From the IMG/VR virus record IMGVR_UViG_3300025141_000862, positions 1 through 22,158 of that record: a stretch of 22,158 nt of DNA; one strand, written 5' to 3'. Source of the stretch: a virus. The notes under the pieces are model-generated. The model did not search any database. It saw nothing but the letters and a program-made list of their open reading frames with translations, and was not told the DNA's origin. Each line of letters begins with the position of its first letter. Within the stretch, counting starts at the first letter, position 1. A program made the translations under genes and the position numbers. Positions 6,557-13,678 of this stretch are shown here, one piece after another.

Positions 6557-7429
6557 GTGAGCAGCAAAAAAGACCAATTTGATGATGGTTTCAGACCTTA
6601 TTTTCCCGAGGAAAAAAAGGCCACTGTCCCTGCACTGAAAGAAATTACCTTCATGCCCTCTACCATCGAGACAATCGATTACGCCCTGCACAATTGGATA
6701 AACGAAGAATTGGATATTTTTTGTTCGACCAACCAAGGGTGGAAGAAGGTGCCAATTATTTGGGTGTTGCCGGAAAGGGCATACCAGATAAAAGACAATA
6801 AGGATTTAAGAAATAAAGATAATATTTTTACCCTTCCCGTCCTAACAATAGAGAGAGATTCAGTAATAAAAGACCCGAATATGAAAGGGGTCGTGCAAGC
6901 CCACATTCCCAGCATAAATGATGCAAAGGGCGGAGCGATTACGGTTGCCAGAAGGATTCAACAAGAGAAAAGTGCAAATTTCGCCAATGCAGACGCATAT
7001 CGTCTTTACGGCCAAAATACTTATCGTAGAAAAAATAAAAAGGTTGTTTACGAAACAATGACAATGCCAATTCCAGTTTATGTCGTGGCAAATTATAAAA
7101 TAACGATTAAAACAGAATACCAACAACAAATGAATGAAATTTTCACTCCGTTTATTGTAAAGACTGGTCAAATTAATGATTTTTTTATTAAGAAAGACGG
7201 CCATAAATTTGAAGGCTTCATTCAGGGAGATTTTGGCTTAGCGAACAATGTTTCTAATTTAGGAGAAGAGGAAAGAAAATTTGAAACTACCATTAATTTA
7301 AAAATATTGGGTCATTTAATCGGATCAGATAAAAATGATGAACAACCAAAAATTACCATTCGTGAATCAGCGGCCGAAATTAGAATTACACGAGAAAGGG
7401 TGATGCTTGGCGACAAAAAGGAATATTAA
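6557..7429 (+). CDS. gp15: Tail completion / sheath stabiliser (T4 gp15-like)
   Basis: A 290-residue protein (T4 gp15 is 272). It starts with GTG, with a weak aagga about 11 bases upstream. Similarities to gp15 in order: WKKVPIIWVLPERAY (65-79) matching the FIRVPITYASKEHF region; a Leu-rich LPVLTIERDSVIKDP segment matching LPRINLHLVDFSYNAP; PIPVYVVANYKITIKTEYQQ followed by MNEIFTPFIV, matching SPIKMIYELSIFTRYEDD; and ERKFETTINLKILGHLI near 237-253 matching RRRIEWSLTFEVNGWM. gp15 forms a hexameric ring on top of the completed tail that stabilises the sheath and meets the neck. The flanking gp13-like and sheath genes agree with this. The family match is by eye; a search could shift it to a related terminator family. 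Confidence 0.68.
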   Translation: MSSKKDQFDDGFRPYFPEEKKATVPALKEITFMPSTIETIDYALHNWINEELDIFCSTNQGWKKVPIIWVLPERAYQIKDNKDLRNKDNIFTLPVLTIERDSVIKDPNMKGVVQAHIPSINDAKGGAITVARRIQQEKSANFANADAYRLYGQNTYRRKNKKVVYETMTMPIPVYVVANYKITIKTEYQQQMNEIFTPFIVKTGQINDFFIKKDGHKFEGFIQGDFGLANNVSNLGEEERKFETTINLKILGHLIGSDKNDEQPKITIRESAAEIRITRERVMLGDKKEY

Positions 7430-7434
7430 TAATC

Positions 7435-7932
7435 ATGGCTGATAATGAGTGGAAAAAGCCTTCAAATCCGCCACCTCCGCTTTTTTTAGGAGAAAAAGAA
7501 AGAGACCTAGTAAAACAGGTTAATGATGAGCTTATGGAGCGCGTCATCGGACAGGCCATAACATATTTCCCACTTTCCATGGAGAGAACTAATTTTCATC
7601 CACTTTACGGAGAGGCAATAGAAAAGTGTTTTCTTCCCCCCGTTAGGGTATATGTTCTTGTAGAATTTGACGGCATAGGGACAATCACAGAAAATTATGG
7701 GTTAGATAAGACTTATTCTTTGACGGTCAGGTTCCATGAAAGAAGATTATATGAAGATCAAGACCTTTATGTGAGAGAGGGAGACTATATACAGTATGGG
7801 TCTTCATTCTTTGAGATTGTAACACTCACAGAAGAGAGAGAAATATTTGGTCAAGTTGAGGCAAGATTTCAGTTATCGGCCAAGTGTATTAAATCGAGAA
7901 AGGGGTTGATGGAATTCAAGGTTGTTTCTTAA
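7435..7932 (+). CDS. Head-closure/neck protein candidate (gp14-like)
   Basis: A 165-residue protein whose ATG is only 5 bases after the previous stop. The N-terminal 45 residues are helical and charged after a Pro-rich start (NPPPPLFLGEKERD). The rest is a beta-rich domain: FHPLYGEA, PPVRVYVLVEFDG, YSLTVRFHERRLYE, and the signature REGDYIQYGSSFFEIVTL. The E-G-D-x-I/Y ... F-E-I pattern is common in head-closure and neck proteins, including gp14 of T4-type phages, but this protein is much shorter than T4 gp14 (256). Together with the gp13-like and gp15-like genes upstream it would complete the neck set. Family assignment is tentative. Confidence 0.55.
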   Translation: MADNEWKKPSNPPPPLFLGEKERDLVKQVNDELMERVIGQAITYFPLSMERTNFHPLYGEAIEKCFLPPVRVYVLVEFDGIGTITENYGLDKTYSLTVRFHERRLYEDQDLYVREGDYIQYGSSFFEIVTLTEEREIFGQVEARFQLSAKCIKSRKGLMEFKVVS

Positions 7933-7953
7933 ATTTAAAGAAAGCTGGGATGA

Positions 7954-7996
7954 TTGTAGAGAGCCTATAATTATTGTAGACTTTGAAATTTGTAGA
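7954..7996 (+). repeat. Three direct TTGTAGA repeats in the sheath leader
   Basis: TTGTAGA occurs at 7954-7960, 7974-7980 and 7990-7996, with start-to-start spacing of 20 and 16 bases. The third copy is followed immediately by motif copy 4. They lie in the longest gap between genes here (122 bases) and could be operator or activator half-sites, or chance in AT-rich DNA. Confidence 0.5.
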
Positions 7997-7997
7997 G

Positions 7998-8006
7998 ACT
8001 ATTTAT
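7998..8006 (+). promoter_or_regulatory. Intergenic motif ACTAWTTAW, copy 4
   Basis: Sequence ACTATTTAT, ending 48 bases before the sheath ATG; this is the longest spacing of the six copies. A 16-base perfect AT palindrome (8024-8039) lies between it and the aggaga Shine-Dalgarno. Confidence 0.5.
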
Positions 8007-8023
8007 TAAAGAAAGAGCAATCT

Positions 8024-8039
8024 AATTTTAATTAAAATT
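8024..8039. repeat. 16-base AT palindrome before the sheath RBS
   Basis: The sequence aattttaattaaaatt is its own reverse complement and touches the aggaga ribosome-binding site at 8041. With no G/C pairs, any hairpin would be weak; a dimeric protein site is equally possible. Confidence 0.4.
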
Positions 8040-8054
8040 TAGGAGAAGCATTAG

Positions 8055-10892
8055 ATGTCAGTAAGAAAATTTAAGTTTGTTTCGCCGGGAGTTTTTGTCA
8101 AAGAAATTGACAATTCCCAACTTCCAGCCGTAGACACACCAGCCGGTCCTATAATTTTCGGGCGGCTCCCGCAAGGTCCGGGAATGCGACCTGTTAAGAT
8201 CGACTCGTTTTCGGATTTTGTCCAGACATTCGGAAATCCTATTCCTGGGAAGGCCACTGGAGATGTCTGGAGAGATGGAAACCACCAGGGGACCACTTAT
8301 GCTTCATATGCTGCTCAGGCTTACCTAAGAGCGGATGTTGGATCTATTACGGTTATGAGGCTTCTTGGTGAAGCAAACGCCGATGCTGTGAATCCAGATG
8401 GGTATGCTGGGTGGCAAACAGTCCAGTCGCCCGCAACAGCGGTTTCAGATAACGGAGGGGCATATGGGATCTTTATATGTCAATCTGGCTCTGGAGCTAC
8501 CAAATCAGGTCATTTGGGTGCAATTTTTTATATGGATTCTGGCTCTGCCCTTATTCTTACCGGAACCGTGGCCCATACGGGAACCGCAATTGTCTCTGGT
8601 GGCGCCGCAGGACTATTCGAGGCCGCATCTGATACCCCCGAATGGACAGCCGCAATTTCTAATAGCACTGGGGAAATTTATAAAAGTTCCTTCAATTTTG
8701 ACAGAAATAGTTCAAGATTTATTAGAAATGTTTTTAATACTAATCCACAAACAGTTAATTCTGCTGTCGTTCCCTCTGGCGGCTTCTCTAACGGTGAAAC
8801 TGAATATTGGCTTGGTGAAAGTTTCGAATCTTATATCGCAGAAAAGATGGGCGATGGTACTTTGGGCACCTCCTCTTACGCAGTAGTTTTGGCTGTAAAA
8901 GAGAAAGATGATCAACGCCAGGATTCCCAACTAGCTCATACTGGATGGTTTTTCTCACAAGATTTGTCAAGTAATACTGGCTCTTATGAGGCCAGCAAGA
9001 TGAAAGATTTATTCCGGTTGCATGCGAGAGATGCAGGTTCGTGGCTACAAAATAATTTAAAAGTATCAATTCAAGATTTAAAATATTCAAGAAATGCAGC
9101 AGGAATCAATCCTTTTGGAAGCTTCACGGTTCTCTTGAGGAAGGCAGATGATACAGATAACGTTGTAGAGGTTATCGAAAGATATTCCAATTGTAACCTA
9201 AACCCCAATTCAGATAATTATATCGCGCGCAAGATCGGCGACAGAGTTGTGAATTGGAATACAACAACAAAGGTTCTTCAAGAGCTGGGGACATATGCCA
9301 ACATTTCTAAATATATCAGAGTGGAAGTACATCCCGATGTAGAAAATGGCCAAATCGATCCACGATTGTTGCCATTTGGAGTTTATGGGCCCGAAAAGCT
9401 CATTGATATAGCTGCGCAGCCCACAGCGATGAGCCCTACAAGTGTTTTATATAACGGTGACGACATCGCGTTGAGCATGTGCACCAGTCCAGCTCCAAAT
9501 TTATTCAGCGGCACACTCCCGACCTATGGCTTAACTTGTTCTTTCCCTGATACACAAGTTCGTATCTCTGCGTCGGCCGGCGCCCTCACAAATCCCCAAG
9601 ATGCTTATTTTGGTCTAAATGTTTCTTCTTATCTCGAAATTACGGGTGAAGGAAGCAACAGGCCAGATGAAGGATATGGTGATTATCTTTATTCCATTCC
9701 GCCAAATTTCCGGGATTCCACTAACTTGACTTATCAGTGGATTGTAAGCCTCGATGATTTGATTTTAACCGGCTCGAATGTTGTTTACTGGCAATCGGGA
9801 TCGAGATCTGACGGAGACTCAATCACAGCGGGCGGAACTTATCAAACTCTGGTTGATACAGGATACACGAGATTCACATCTCCATTTTATGATGGTTTCG
9901 ACGGCCTGGATATTATAGAAATTGAGCCATTTAGGAACACCCTTTTAAGTGAGGGGAGTACCTTAACTAACTATGCTCAAAATACTATCCGACGAGCAAT
10001 TGACACGGTTGCCGATTCTGAGTTTATAGAGTGTAATATGATGAGCATGCCGGGATTGACAGATGCAACACTTACCGAACATATGATTCAGGTTTGTGAA
10101 GACCGGGGAGATGCCCTGGCTATTATCGACATCCCAGGCGCCTATACCCCGTTTTCGGAGGGAACTGCATATTATAGCAATGCTGCCAATAGAGTTGGAA
10201 CTGTTTCGAGCACGGTCTCAACCTTGGAATCGAGACAAATTAATAGCTCCTATGGTTGCACCTATTACCCATGGGTTCAGATTAAAGATACCATTAACGG
10301 GAATCTTGTATGGGTACCCCCAAGTATTATAGCATTGGGTACATTTGCAAGCTCTGAGGCTGTATCGGAACTGTGGTTTGCTCCCGCAGGATTTAATCGC
10401 GGTGGACTTACCGAAGGCTCAGCCGGGATTCCGGTCTTGAATGTGACCTACAGATTGACCTCTAAAGACAGAGATGATTTGTACGAAGCAAGTATTAATC
10501 CTATAGCCTCTTTCCCGAATGAGGGATTGGTAATCTTTGGTCAGAAAACGCTACAATCGGTACCCTCTGCACTTGATAGAATCAATGTTCGAAGAATGTT
10601 GATTTATGTTAAAAAACAAATTTCACTGATGGCGTCTAGCATTCTTTTCGACCCCAATGTACAAGTTACTTGGAATAGATTCAAATCGCAAGCAGAGCCA
10701 TTCCTTTCAAGTGTCCAGACAAGACTGGGAATAAGCGAATACAAATTAGTTCTAGATAAGAGTACAACTACTCCAGATTTAGTTGACCAGAATATTGTAT
10801 ATGCTAAAATCTTCTTGAAACCCACTAGAGCAATTGAATTCATCGCAATTGATTTCATAATTACGAACACTGGAGCGGGTTTTGAAGATTAA
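8055..10892 (+). CDS. gp18: Tail sheath protein (T4 gp18-like)
   Basis: A 945-residue contractile sheath subunit, far longer than T4 gp18 (659). The N-terminus, FVSPGVFVKEIDNSQ followed by PAGPIIFGRLPQGPG and later SITVMRLLG, is the standard sheath start. The C-terminal domain is also typical: YEASINPIASFPNEGLVIFG, QKTLQSVPSALDRINVRRML, YVKKQISLMASSILFDPN and a final strand EFIAIDFIIT. These ends form the inner, sheath-to-sheath and sheath-to-tube contacts. The extra length lies in the middle, from about residue 110 to 560, and includes Gly/Ser/Thr-rich beta stretches, so it probably makes protruding outer domains. Strong aggaga Shine-Dalgarno. Preceded by the 122-base leader with motif copy 4 and followed by the tube gene after 44 bases. 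Confidence 0.93.
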   Translation: MSVRKFKFVSPGVFVKEIDNSQLPAVDTPAGPIIFGRLPQGPGMRPVKIDSFSDFVQTFGNPIPGKATGDVWRDGNHQGTTYASYAAQAYLRADVGSITVMRLLGEANADAVNPDGYAGWQTVQSPATAVSDNGGAYGIFICQSGSGATKSGHLGAIFYMDSGSALILTGTVAHTGTAIVSGGAAGLFEAASDTPEWTAAISNSTGEIYKSSFNFDRNSSRFIRNVFNTNPQTVNSAVVPSGGFSNGETEYWLGESFESYIAEKMGDGTLGTSSYAVVLAVKEKDDQRQDSQLAHTGWFFSQDLSSNTGSYEASKMKDLFRLHARDAGSWLQNNLKVSIQDLKYSRNAAGINPFGSFTVLLRKADDTDNVVEVIERYSNCNLNPNSDNYIARKIGDRVVNWNTTTKVLQELGTYANISKYIRVEVHPDVENGQIDPRLLPFGVYGPEKLIDIAAQPTAMSPTSVLYNGDDIALSMCTSPAPNLFSGTLPTYGLTCSFPDTQVRISASAGALTNPQDAYFGLNVSSYLEITGEGSNRPDEGYGDYLYSIPPNFRDSTNLTYQWIVSLDDLILTGSNVVYWQSGSRSDGDSITAGGTYQTLVDTGYTRFTSPFYDGFDGLDIIEIEPFRNTLLSEGSTLTNYAQNTIRRAIDTVADSEFIECNMMSMPGLTDATLTEHMIQVCEDRGDALAIIDIPGAYTPFSEGTAYYSNAANRVGTVSSTVSTLESRQINSSYGCTYYPWVQIKDTINGNLVWVPPSIIALGTFASSEAVSELWFAPAGFNRGGLTEGSAGIPVLNVTYRLTSKDRDDLYEASINPIASFPNEGLVIFGQKTLQSVPSALDRINVRRMLIYVKKQISLMASSILFDPNVQVTWNRFKSQAEPFLSSVQTRLGISEYKLVLDKSTTTPDLVDQNIVYAKIFLKPTRAIEFIAIDFIITNTGAGFED

Positions 10893-10906
10893 AAATAAAT
10901 TTATCA

Positions 10907-10915
10907 ACTATTTAA
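10907..10915 (+). promoter_or_regulatory. Intergenic motif ACTAWTTAW, copy 5
   Basis: Sequence ACTATTTAA in the 44-base gap between sheath and tube genes, ending 21 bases before the tube ATG. Confidence 0.45.
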
Positions 10916-10936
10916 AGATACAGGAGAAACAATATT

Positions 10937-11488
10937 ATGGCTGGTAGTGATTTTTGGACGAGTGCCAATGTAGAACCAAAAAGAAAATATAGATTTTTAG
11001 TGCAATTCGCTGGGGGCGGATCTGATATTGGACAGATGTGGTTTGCAAAAACTGTTAAAAAGCCAGAAATTTCAGTAAACGCCCAAGAACATGCTTATCT
11101 TAACCACAAATTTTATTTTCCCGGCACGGTAGAATGGGCCTTGGTCACAATGACCTTGGTGGACCCAGTTTCCCCCGATGCCGCCCAACAGATGGCGCAG
11201 ATTTTAGACAGGTCTGGATATCCAGGCCCTAAAGAGTTGAATGATCCCAACCCGGAAACCATATCAAAGTTTAAATCTGTAGCTTCCTTGGGACAAGTTA
11301 AAATAACACAAATCGATTCAGAGGGAAATTCCATTGAGGAATGGACACTGAACAACGCTTTTATTACAAAGGTCGCTTATGGTGAGTTATCTTACGGTGA
11401 TGACGCTCTAACGGAGATCTCTTTAGATATCCGATACGATTGGGCCACACTGAATACTTCCACAGGCGCCCAATTCTGGCAGACATAA
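10937..11488 (+). CDS. gp19: Tail tube protein (T4 gp19-like)
   Basis: A 183-residue protein (T4 gp19 is 163). The start SDFWTSANVEPKRKYRFLVQ, then MWFAKTVKKPEISV, WALVTMTLVDP and the C-terminal LNNAFITKVAYGELSYGDD with DIRYDWATL are the hallmarks of the gp19 tube fold. Hexamer rings stack to form the tail lumen inside the sheath. It lies directly after the sheath as in T4 18-19. A caggaga Shine-Dalgarno precedes the ATG. A second, longer paralog is encoded at 12585. Confidence 0.92.
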   Translation: MAGSDFWTSANVEPKRKYRFLVQFAGGGSDIGQMWFAKTVKKPEISVNAQEHAYLNHKFYFPGTVEWALVTMTLVDPVSPDAAQQMAQILDRSGYPGPKELNDPNPETISKFKSVASLGQVKITQIDSEGNSIEEWTLNNAFITKVAYGELSYGDDALTEISLDIRYDWATLNTSTGAQFWQT

Positions 11489-11509
11489 TTTATACAATTG
11501 AGGTGATAT

Positions 11510-12364
11510 TTGTCTAGAAATAGCAAGAGAACGAATGCTGGGCTTGAGCCCACGCGCCCTGATGTGGCCGATCCAGCAATACAAAACGCAAGTCATAATT
11601 TAACCTTTTCAGCCCCAACAGAACATGTAGACCTTCCCTCCAGGGGGAGATACTATTCCGAGGGTCATCCTTTGCACAATAAGGATACTATTGAAATCAA
11701 ATATATGACAGCAAAAGAGGAAGACATTTTGACTTCCAGAAATCTTTTGAAAAAGGGCCTAGCAATTGAGAGGCTATTATCAAGCATTATTATTGATAAA
11801 ACAATTGATCCGGGCTCTCTCCTTATTGGAGATAGGAACGCCCTTATCGTTGCCGCAAGAATTACAGGATTTGGCGAGGAGTATGAAACAAAAGTACAAT
11901 GCCCCGCTTGTGCGGCAAATGTTGATCATACCTTTGATTTAACAAATGTATCTGTAAATTATGCGGAAGAGGTTCCCGAGGAAGTTCAGGCGACGGATGG
12001 GAATACTTTTATTGTTTCTCTTCCAATAATGAAAATTGATATTGAACTTAAATTATTGGAAGGTCACGATGAAAGGCGTATTATACAGCTACAAGAAAAC
12101 AAAAGAAAGAAGAAGTTGCCGGAAACTCCTCTCACCGACCAGCTAAGTGCCATTATCCAGTCCGTAAACGGAAGTGGAGACAGAAGCTCTATTAATTCTC
12201 TGGTTAATATGATGCCAGCTAAAGACACAAGATATCTTCGACGCCTTTATGATCGAGTTATCCCTAATGTCGATATGTCGCACAATTTTGAATGCACCGA
12301 ATGTGGGTATTTGACAGATTTGGAGGTTCCGTTTACGACGGACTTTTTTTGGCCTAAGCGATGA
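11510..12364 (+). CDS. Zinc-ribbon baseplate hub protein (T4 gp26-like)
   Basis: A 284-residue protein starting with TTG, supported by gaggtga 3-9 bases upstream. Family signatures: LPSRGRYYSEG (42-52), IEIKYMTAKEEDIL (61-74), a KKGLAIERLLSSII helix, and GDRNALIVAARITGFGEEY (107-125). Two CxxC pairs (C131-x-x-C134 and C262-x-x-C265) form a split zinc ribbon. T4 gp26 (208 residues) is a baseplate hub component needed for hub assembly. The C-terminus reads FTTDFFWPKR and its codons contain a T7 run (12344-12350); the +1 frame continues past the stop into a conserved-looking 57-residue sequence, suggesting a frameshifted longer product. In position (after the tube, before the tape measure) it matches the tape-measure chaperone genes of other phages. 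Confidence 0.75.
   Translation: MSRNSKRTNAGLEPTRPDVADPAIQNASHNLTFSAPTEHVDLPSRGRYYSEGHPLHNKDTIEIKYMTAKEEDILTSRNLLKKGLAIERLLSSIIIDKTIDPGSLLIGDRNALIVAARITGFGEEYETKVQCPACAANVDHTFDLTNVSVNYAEEVPEEVQATDGNTFIVSLPIMKIDIELKLLEGHDERRIIQLQENKRKKKLPETPLTDQLSAIIQSVNGSGDRSSINSLVNMMPAKDTRYLRRLYDRVIPNVDMSHNFECTECGYLTDLEVPFTTDFFWPKR
12344..12364 (+). other. Candidate programmed frameshift site
   Basis: A run of seven T (12344-12350) at the codons FF-W, four codons before the gp26-like TGA at 12362. In the +1 (equivalently -2) frame there is no stop from 12315 to 12536 and no ATG, GTG or TTG start before 12396. A -1 shift would meet TAA at 12355. A GGAGG at 12322-12326, 17 bases upstream of the run, could act as an internal ribosome-pausing site. 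Tail assembly chaperones use such shifts in lambda (-1), P2 (-1, T-run) and Mu (-2). Confidence 0.5.
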
Positions 12365-12398
12365 ATATATAAAGAACGTTTATGAAGAGTTCTTTTTG

Positions 12399-12536
12399 AT
12401 GAAATACCATGGCGGCTGGAGCTTCATTGAAGCATATAACCTGCCCATTCGCATTAGGCGGTGGTTTCTTGAGAGAATGGTTCAGCAAATAGAGAAAGAA
12501 GCTGAGCAAATGAATAAGTCCAACAAATCAATGTGA
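12399..12536 (+). CDS. Small chaperone-like protein or frameshift extension of the gp26-like gene
   Basis: A 45-residue reading frame from the first ATG (12399), with only a weak gaagag upstream. Coding character starts earlier: the frame reads DEYIKNVYEEFFL from 12360, before any start codon, then KYHGGWSFIEAYNLPIRIRR, WFLERMVQQIEKEAEQ and a polar tail. The aromatic/LP-x-x-x-RRWF helix pattern followed by a charged helix looks like a real small phage protein found next to gp26-type genes (possibly gp51-like), though I cannot confirm the family. The lack of a start upstream of the coding-like residues suggests translation mainly by frameshift from the gp26-like gene, giving a fused product of about 341 residues. 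A separate 45-residue product is the alternative. Confidence 0.6.
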   Translation: MKYHGGWSFIEAYNLPIRIRRWFLERMVQQIEKEAEQMNKSNKSM

Positions 12537-12553
12537 TAATTAATTCTTCAATA

Positions 12554-12562
12554 ACTATTTAT
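12554..12562 (+). promoter_or_regulatory. Intergenic motif ACTAWTTAW, copy 6
   Basis: Sequence ACTATTTAT, ending 22 bases before the ATG at 12585, in the 48-base gap after the gp26-like/small-frame unit. The surrounding actatttataaaag is the closest in the window, read in reverse, to the T4 late promoter TATAAATA. Confidence 0.5.
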
Positions 12563-12584
12563 AAAAGAAGGGAGATATCTTATC

Positions 12585-13313
12585 ATGCCAAATGGTTTTT
12601 GGACAGACGCTGAGTGGTCACCGAGATCAAAAAATAGATTTATTGTTGAACTGTATGCACCATATGCCGCCAATATCAATGGGTTGCATTGGTATGCAAA
12701 ATCTGTAACTCTTCCATCTTTCGAAATTGGGAAGGAAGAAATTAAAAATAACATCGGCGCCGCACAACGTCATGTCTTCGCTCGCAAAATGTCCTGGAAG
12801 CCAGTAACTCTGGTATTGGTAGATCCGATAGATCTCAAAACCCCCAACGATGCGAAGCGCAGCGATATCGGCCGCCCCGGCGTTGGATCGCTTGACCACG
12901 CCGCCGCCGGAATCACCGCCGCTTCGGCCGCCGCCGCCGCTGTAGCCACCGCCACCGCCACCACTAAAAAAAATATAGTTAATTCATTTATCTCTGCACT
13001 TAATCAGATCTTTAGAGGTGACAGCCGCATATATAAAGGCGCCACAAATGTAAGCAAGGAAAAGATGAACGCGGGGTTCAGATCTGTTATAATAAAATCT
13101 TTAAATAATTATGGACAAATAATTGATCAGTGGAAATTAAATAATATAATATTAACCGGAATGGATATGGGCACTCTTTCATATACAGACGACGCACCCT
13201 TTGAGTTAACTCTAACATTTGAATATGAGTGGGCTGACTATGAGCTAGATCCGGAAAATGAGTCGAATGAAAATAAAAAAGTTTTTACGGGAGAAAATAA
13301 TCCATGCGGATAA
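12585..13313 (+). CDS. Second tail-tube-like protein with Ala/Thr-rich insert
   Basis: A 242-residue paralog of the tube protein at 10937. Shared features: NGFWTDAEWSPRSKNRFIVE at the start, LHWYAKSVTLPSFEI, SWKPVTLVLVDPIDL, and LNNIILTGMDMGTLSYTDD with TFEYEWADY near the end. Between the tube strands, residues about 100-126 (HAAAGITAASAAAAAVATATA) form a low-complexity Ala/Thr linker absent from the first copy, encoded by a tract of about 74% GC (12841-12960) in an otherwise AT-rich region. A gaaggga/ggagat Shine-Dalgarno precedes the ATG. It may form a specialised ring at one tube end or near the baseplate; the role is inferred. The stop overlaps nothing if the next gene starts at 13330. 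Confidence 0.8.
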   Translation: MPNGFWTDAEWSPRSKNRFIVELYAPYAANINGLHWYAKSVTLPSFEIGKEEIKNNIGAAQRHVFARKMSWKPVTLVLVDPIDLKTPNDAKRSDIGRPGVGSLDHAAAGITAASAAAAAVATATATTKKNIVNSFISALNQIFRGDSRIYKGATNVSKEKMNAGFRSVIIKSLNNYGQIIDQWKLNNIILTGMDMGTLSYTDDAPFELTLTFEYEWADYELDPENESNENKKVFTGENNPCG

Positions 13314-13329
13314 TAGTAGGAGAAAACAG

Positions 13330-13659
13330 ATGCCAGCAGATGATTTAGTAAAAATAGAAATTGATTTAGAAGAACTTAAAAAGAATGAGCTAAACGAAAG
13401 TTTCCTCATGATGTTCGGAACAATCTTAAAGGGCGTCGTTAAAAGAATGTTTGACCTTCCAGCCATCGATGGATATATCAAGGGAAAACCAGAAGATGTT
13501 AAAGCATTCGCCAAGGCAATTGGCAATGAAAAGAAATATATTGAAGTTGCAAAGAAGCACGGGTTAAATGATCCTAAAACTTACAGACAAAAATCAGTAC
13601 TTCAAAAAGCGACAAAAGCGTTTGAAAAAGCAACAGGCATCAAGTGGCCGTTTAAGTAA
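13330..13659 (+). CDS. Small protein upstream of the tape measure, unknown function
   Basis: A 109-residue protein. I choose the ATG at 13330 because a perfect aggaga sits 6 bases upstream (13318-13323). The in-frame ATG at 13258 would overlap the previous gene by 56 bases and lacks a good ribosome site. The N-terminal half is acidic (KIEIDLEELKKNELNESF) and is followed by a hydrophobic helix FLMMFGTILKGVVKRMFDLP. The C-terminal half is basic and helical (RQKSVLQKATKAFEKATGI). No recognised family. Its place between a tube paralog and the tape measure suggests a tail assembly or tape-measure-associated role, by position only. Confidence 0.75.
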   Translation: MPADDLVKIEIDLEELKKNELNESFLMMFGTILKGVVKRMFDLPAIDGYIKGKPEDVKAFAKAIGNEKKYIEVAKKHGLNDPKTYRQKSVLQKATKAFEKATGIKWPFK

Positions 13660-13678
13660 AAGAGGAGTGATTTAAGAA

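Noticed and set aside
12361-12372. ATGA stop-start overlap at the end of the gp26-like gene
   Set aside because: The ATG at 12361 opens a frame of only three codons (Met-Asn-Ile) before TAA, so it is not a real restart.
12627-12964. Minus-strand reading frames across the GC tract as genes
   Set aside because: No ribosome site, opposite to all other genes, and explained by the antisense of GCC codons in the tube paralog; kept only as a composition observation.
13258-13329. Upstream ATG extending the small gene at 13330 by 24 residues
   Set aside because: It overlaps the tube paralog by 56 bases and lacks a ribosome site, while ATG 13330 has aggaga at ideal spacing.
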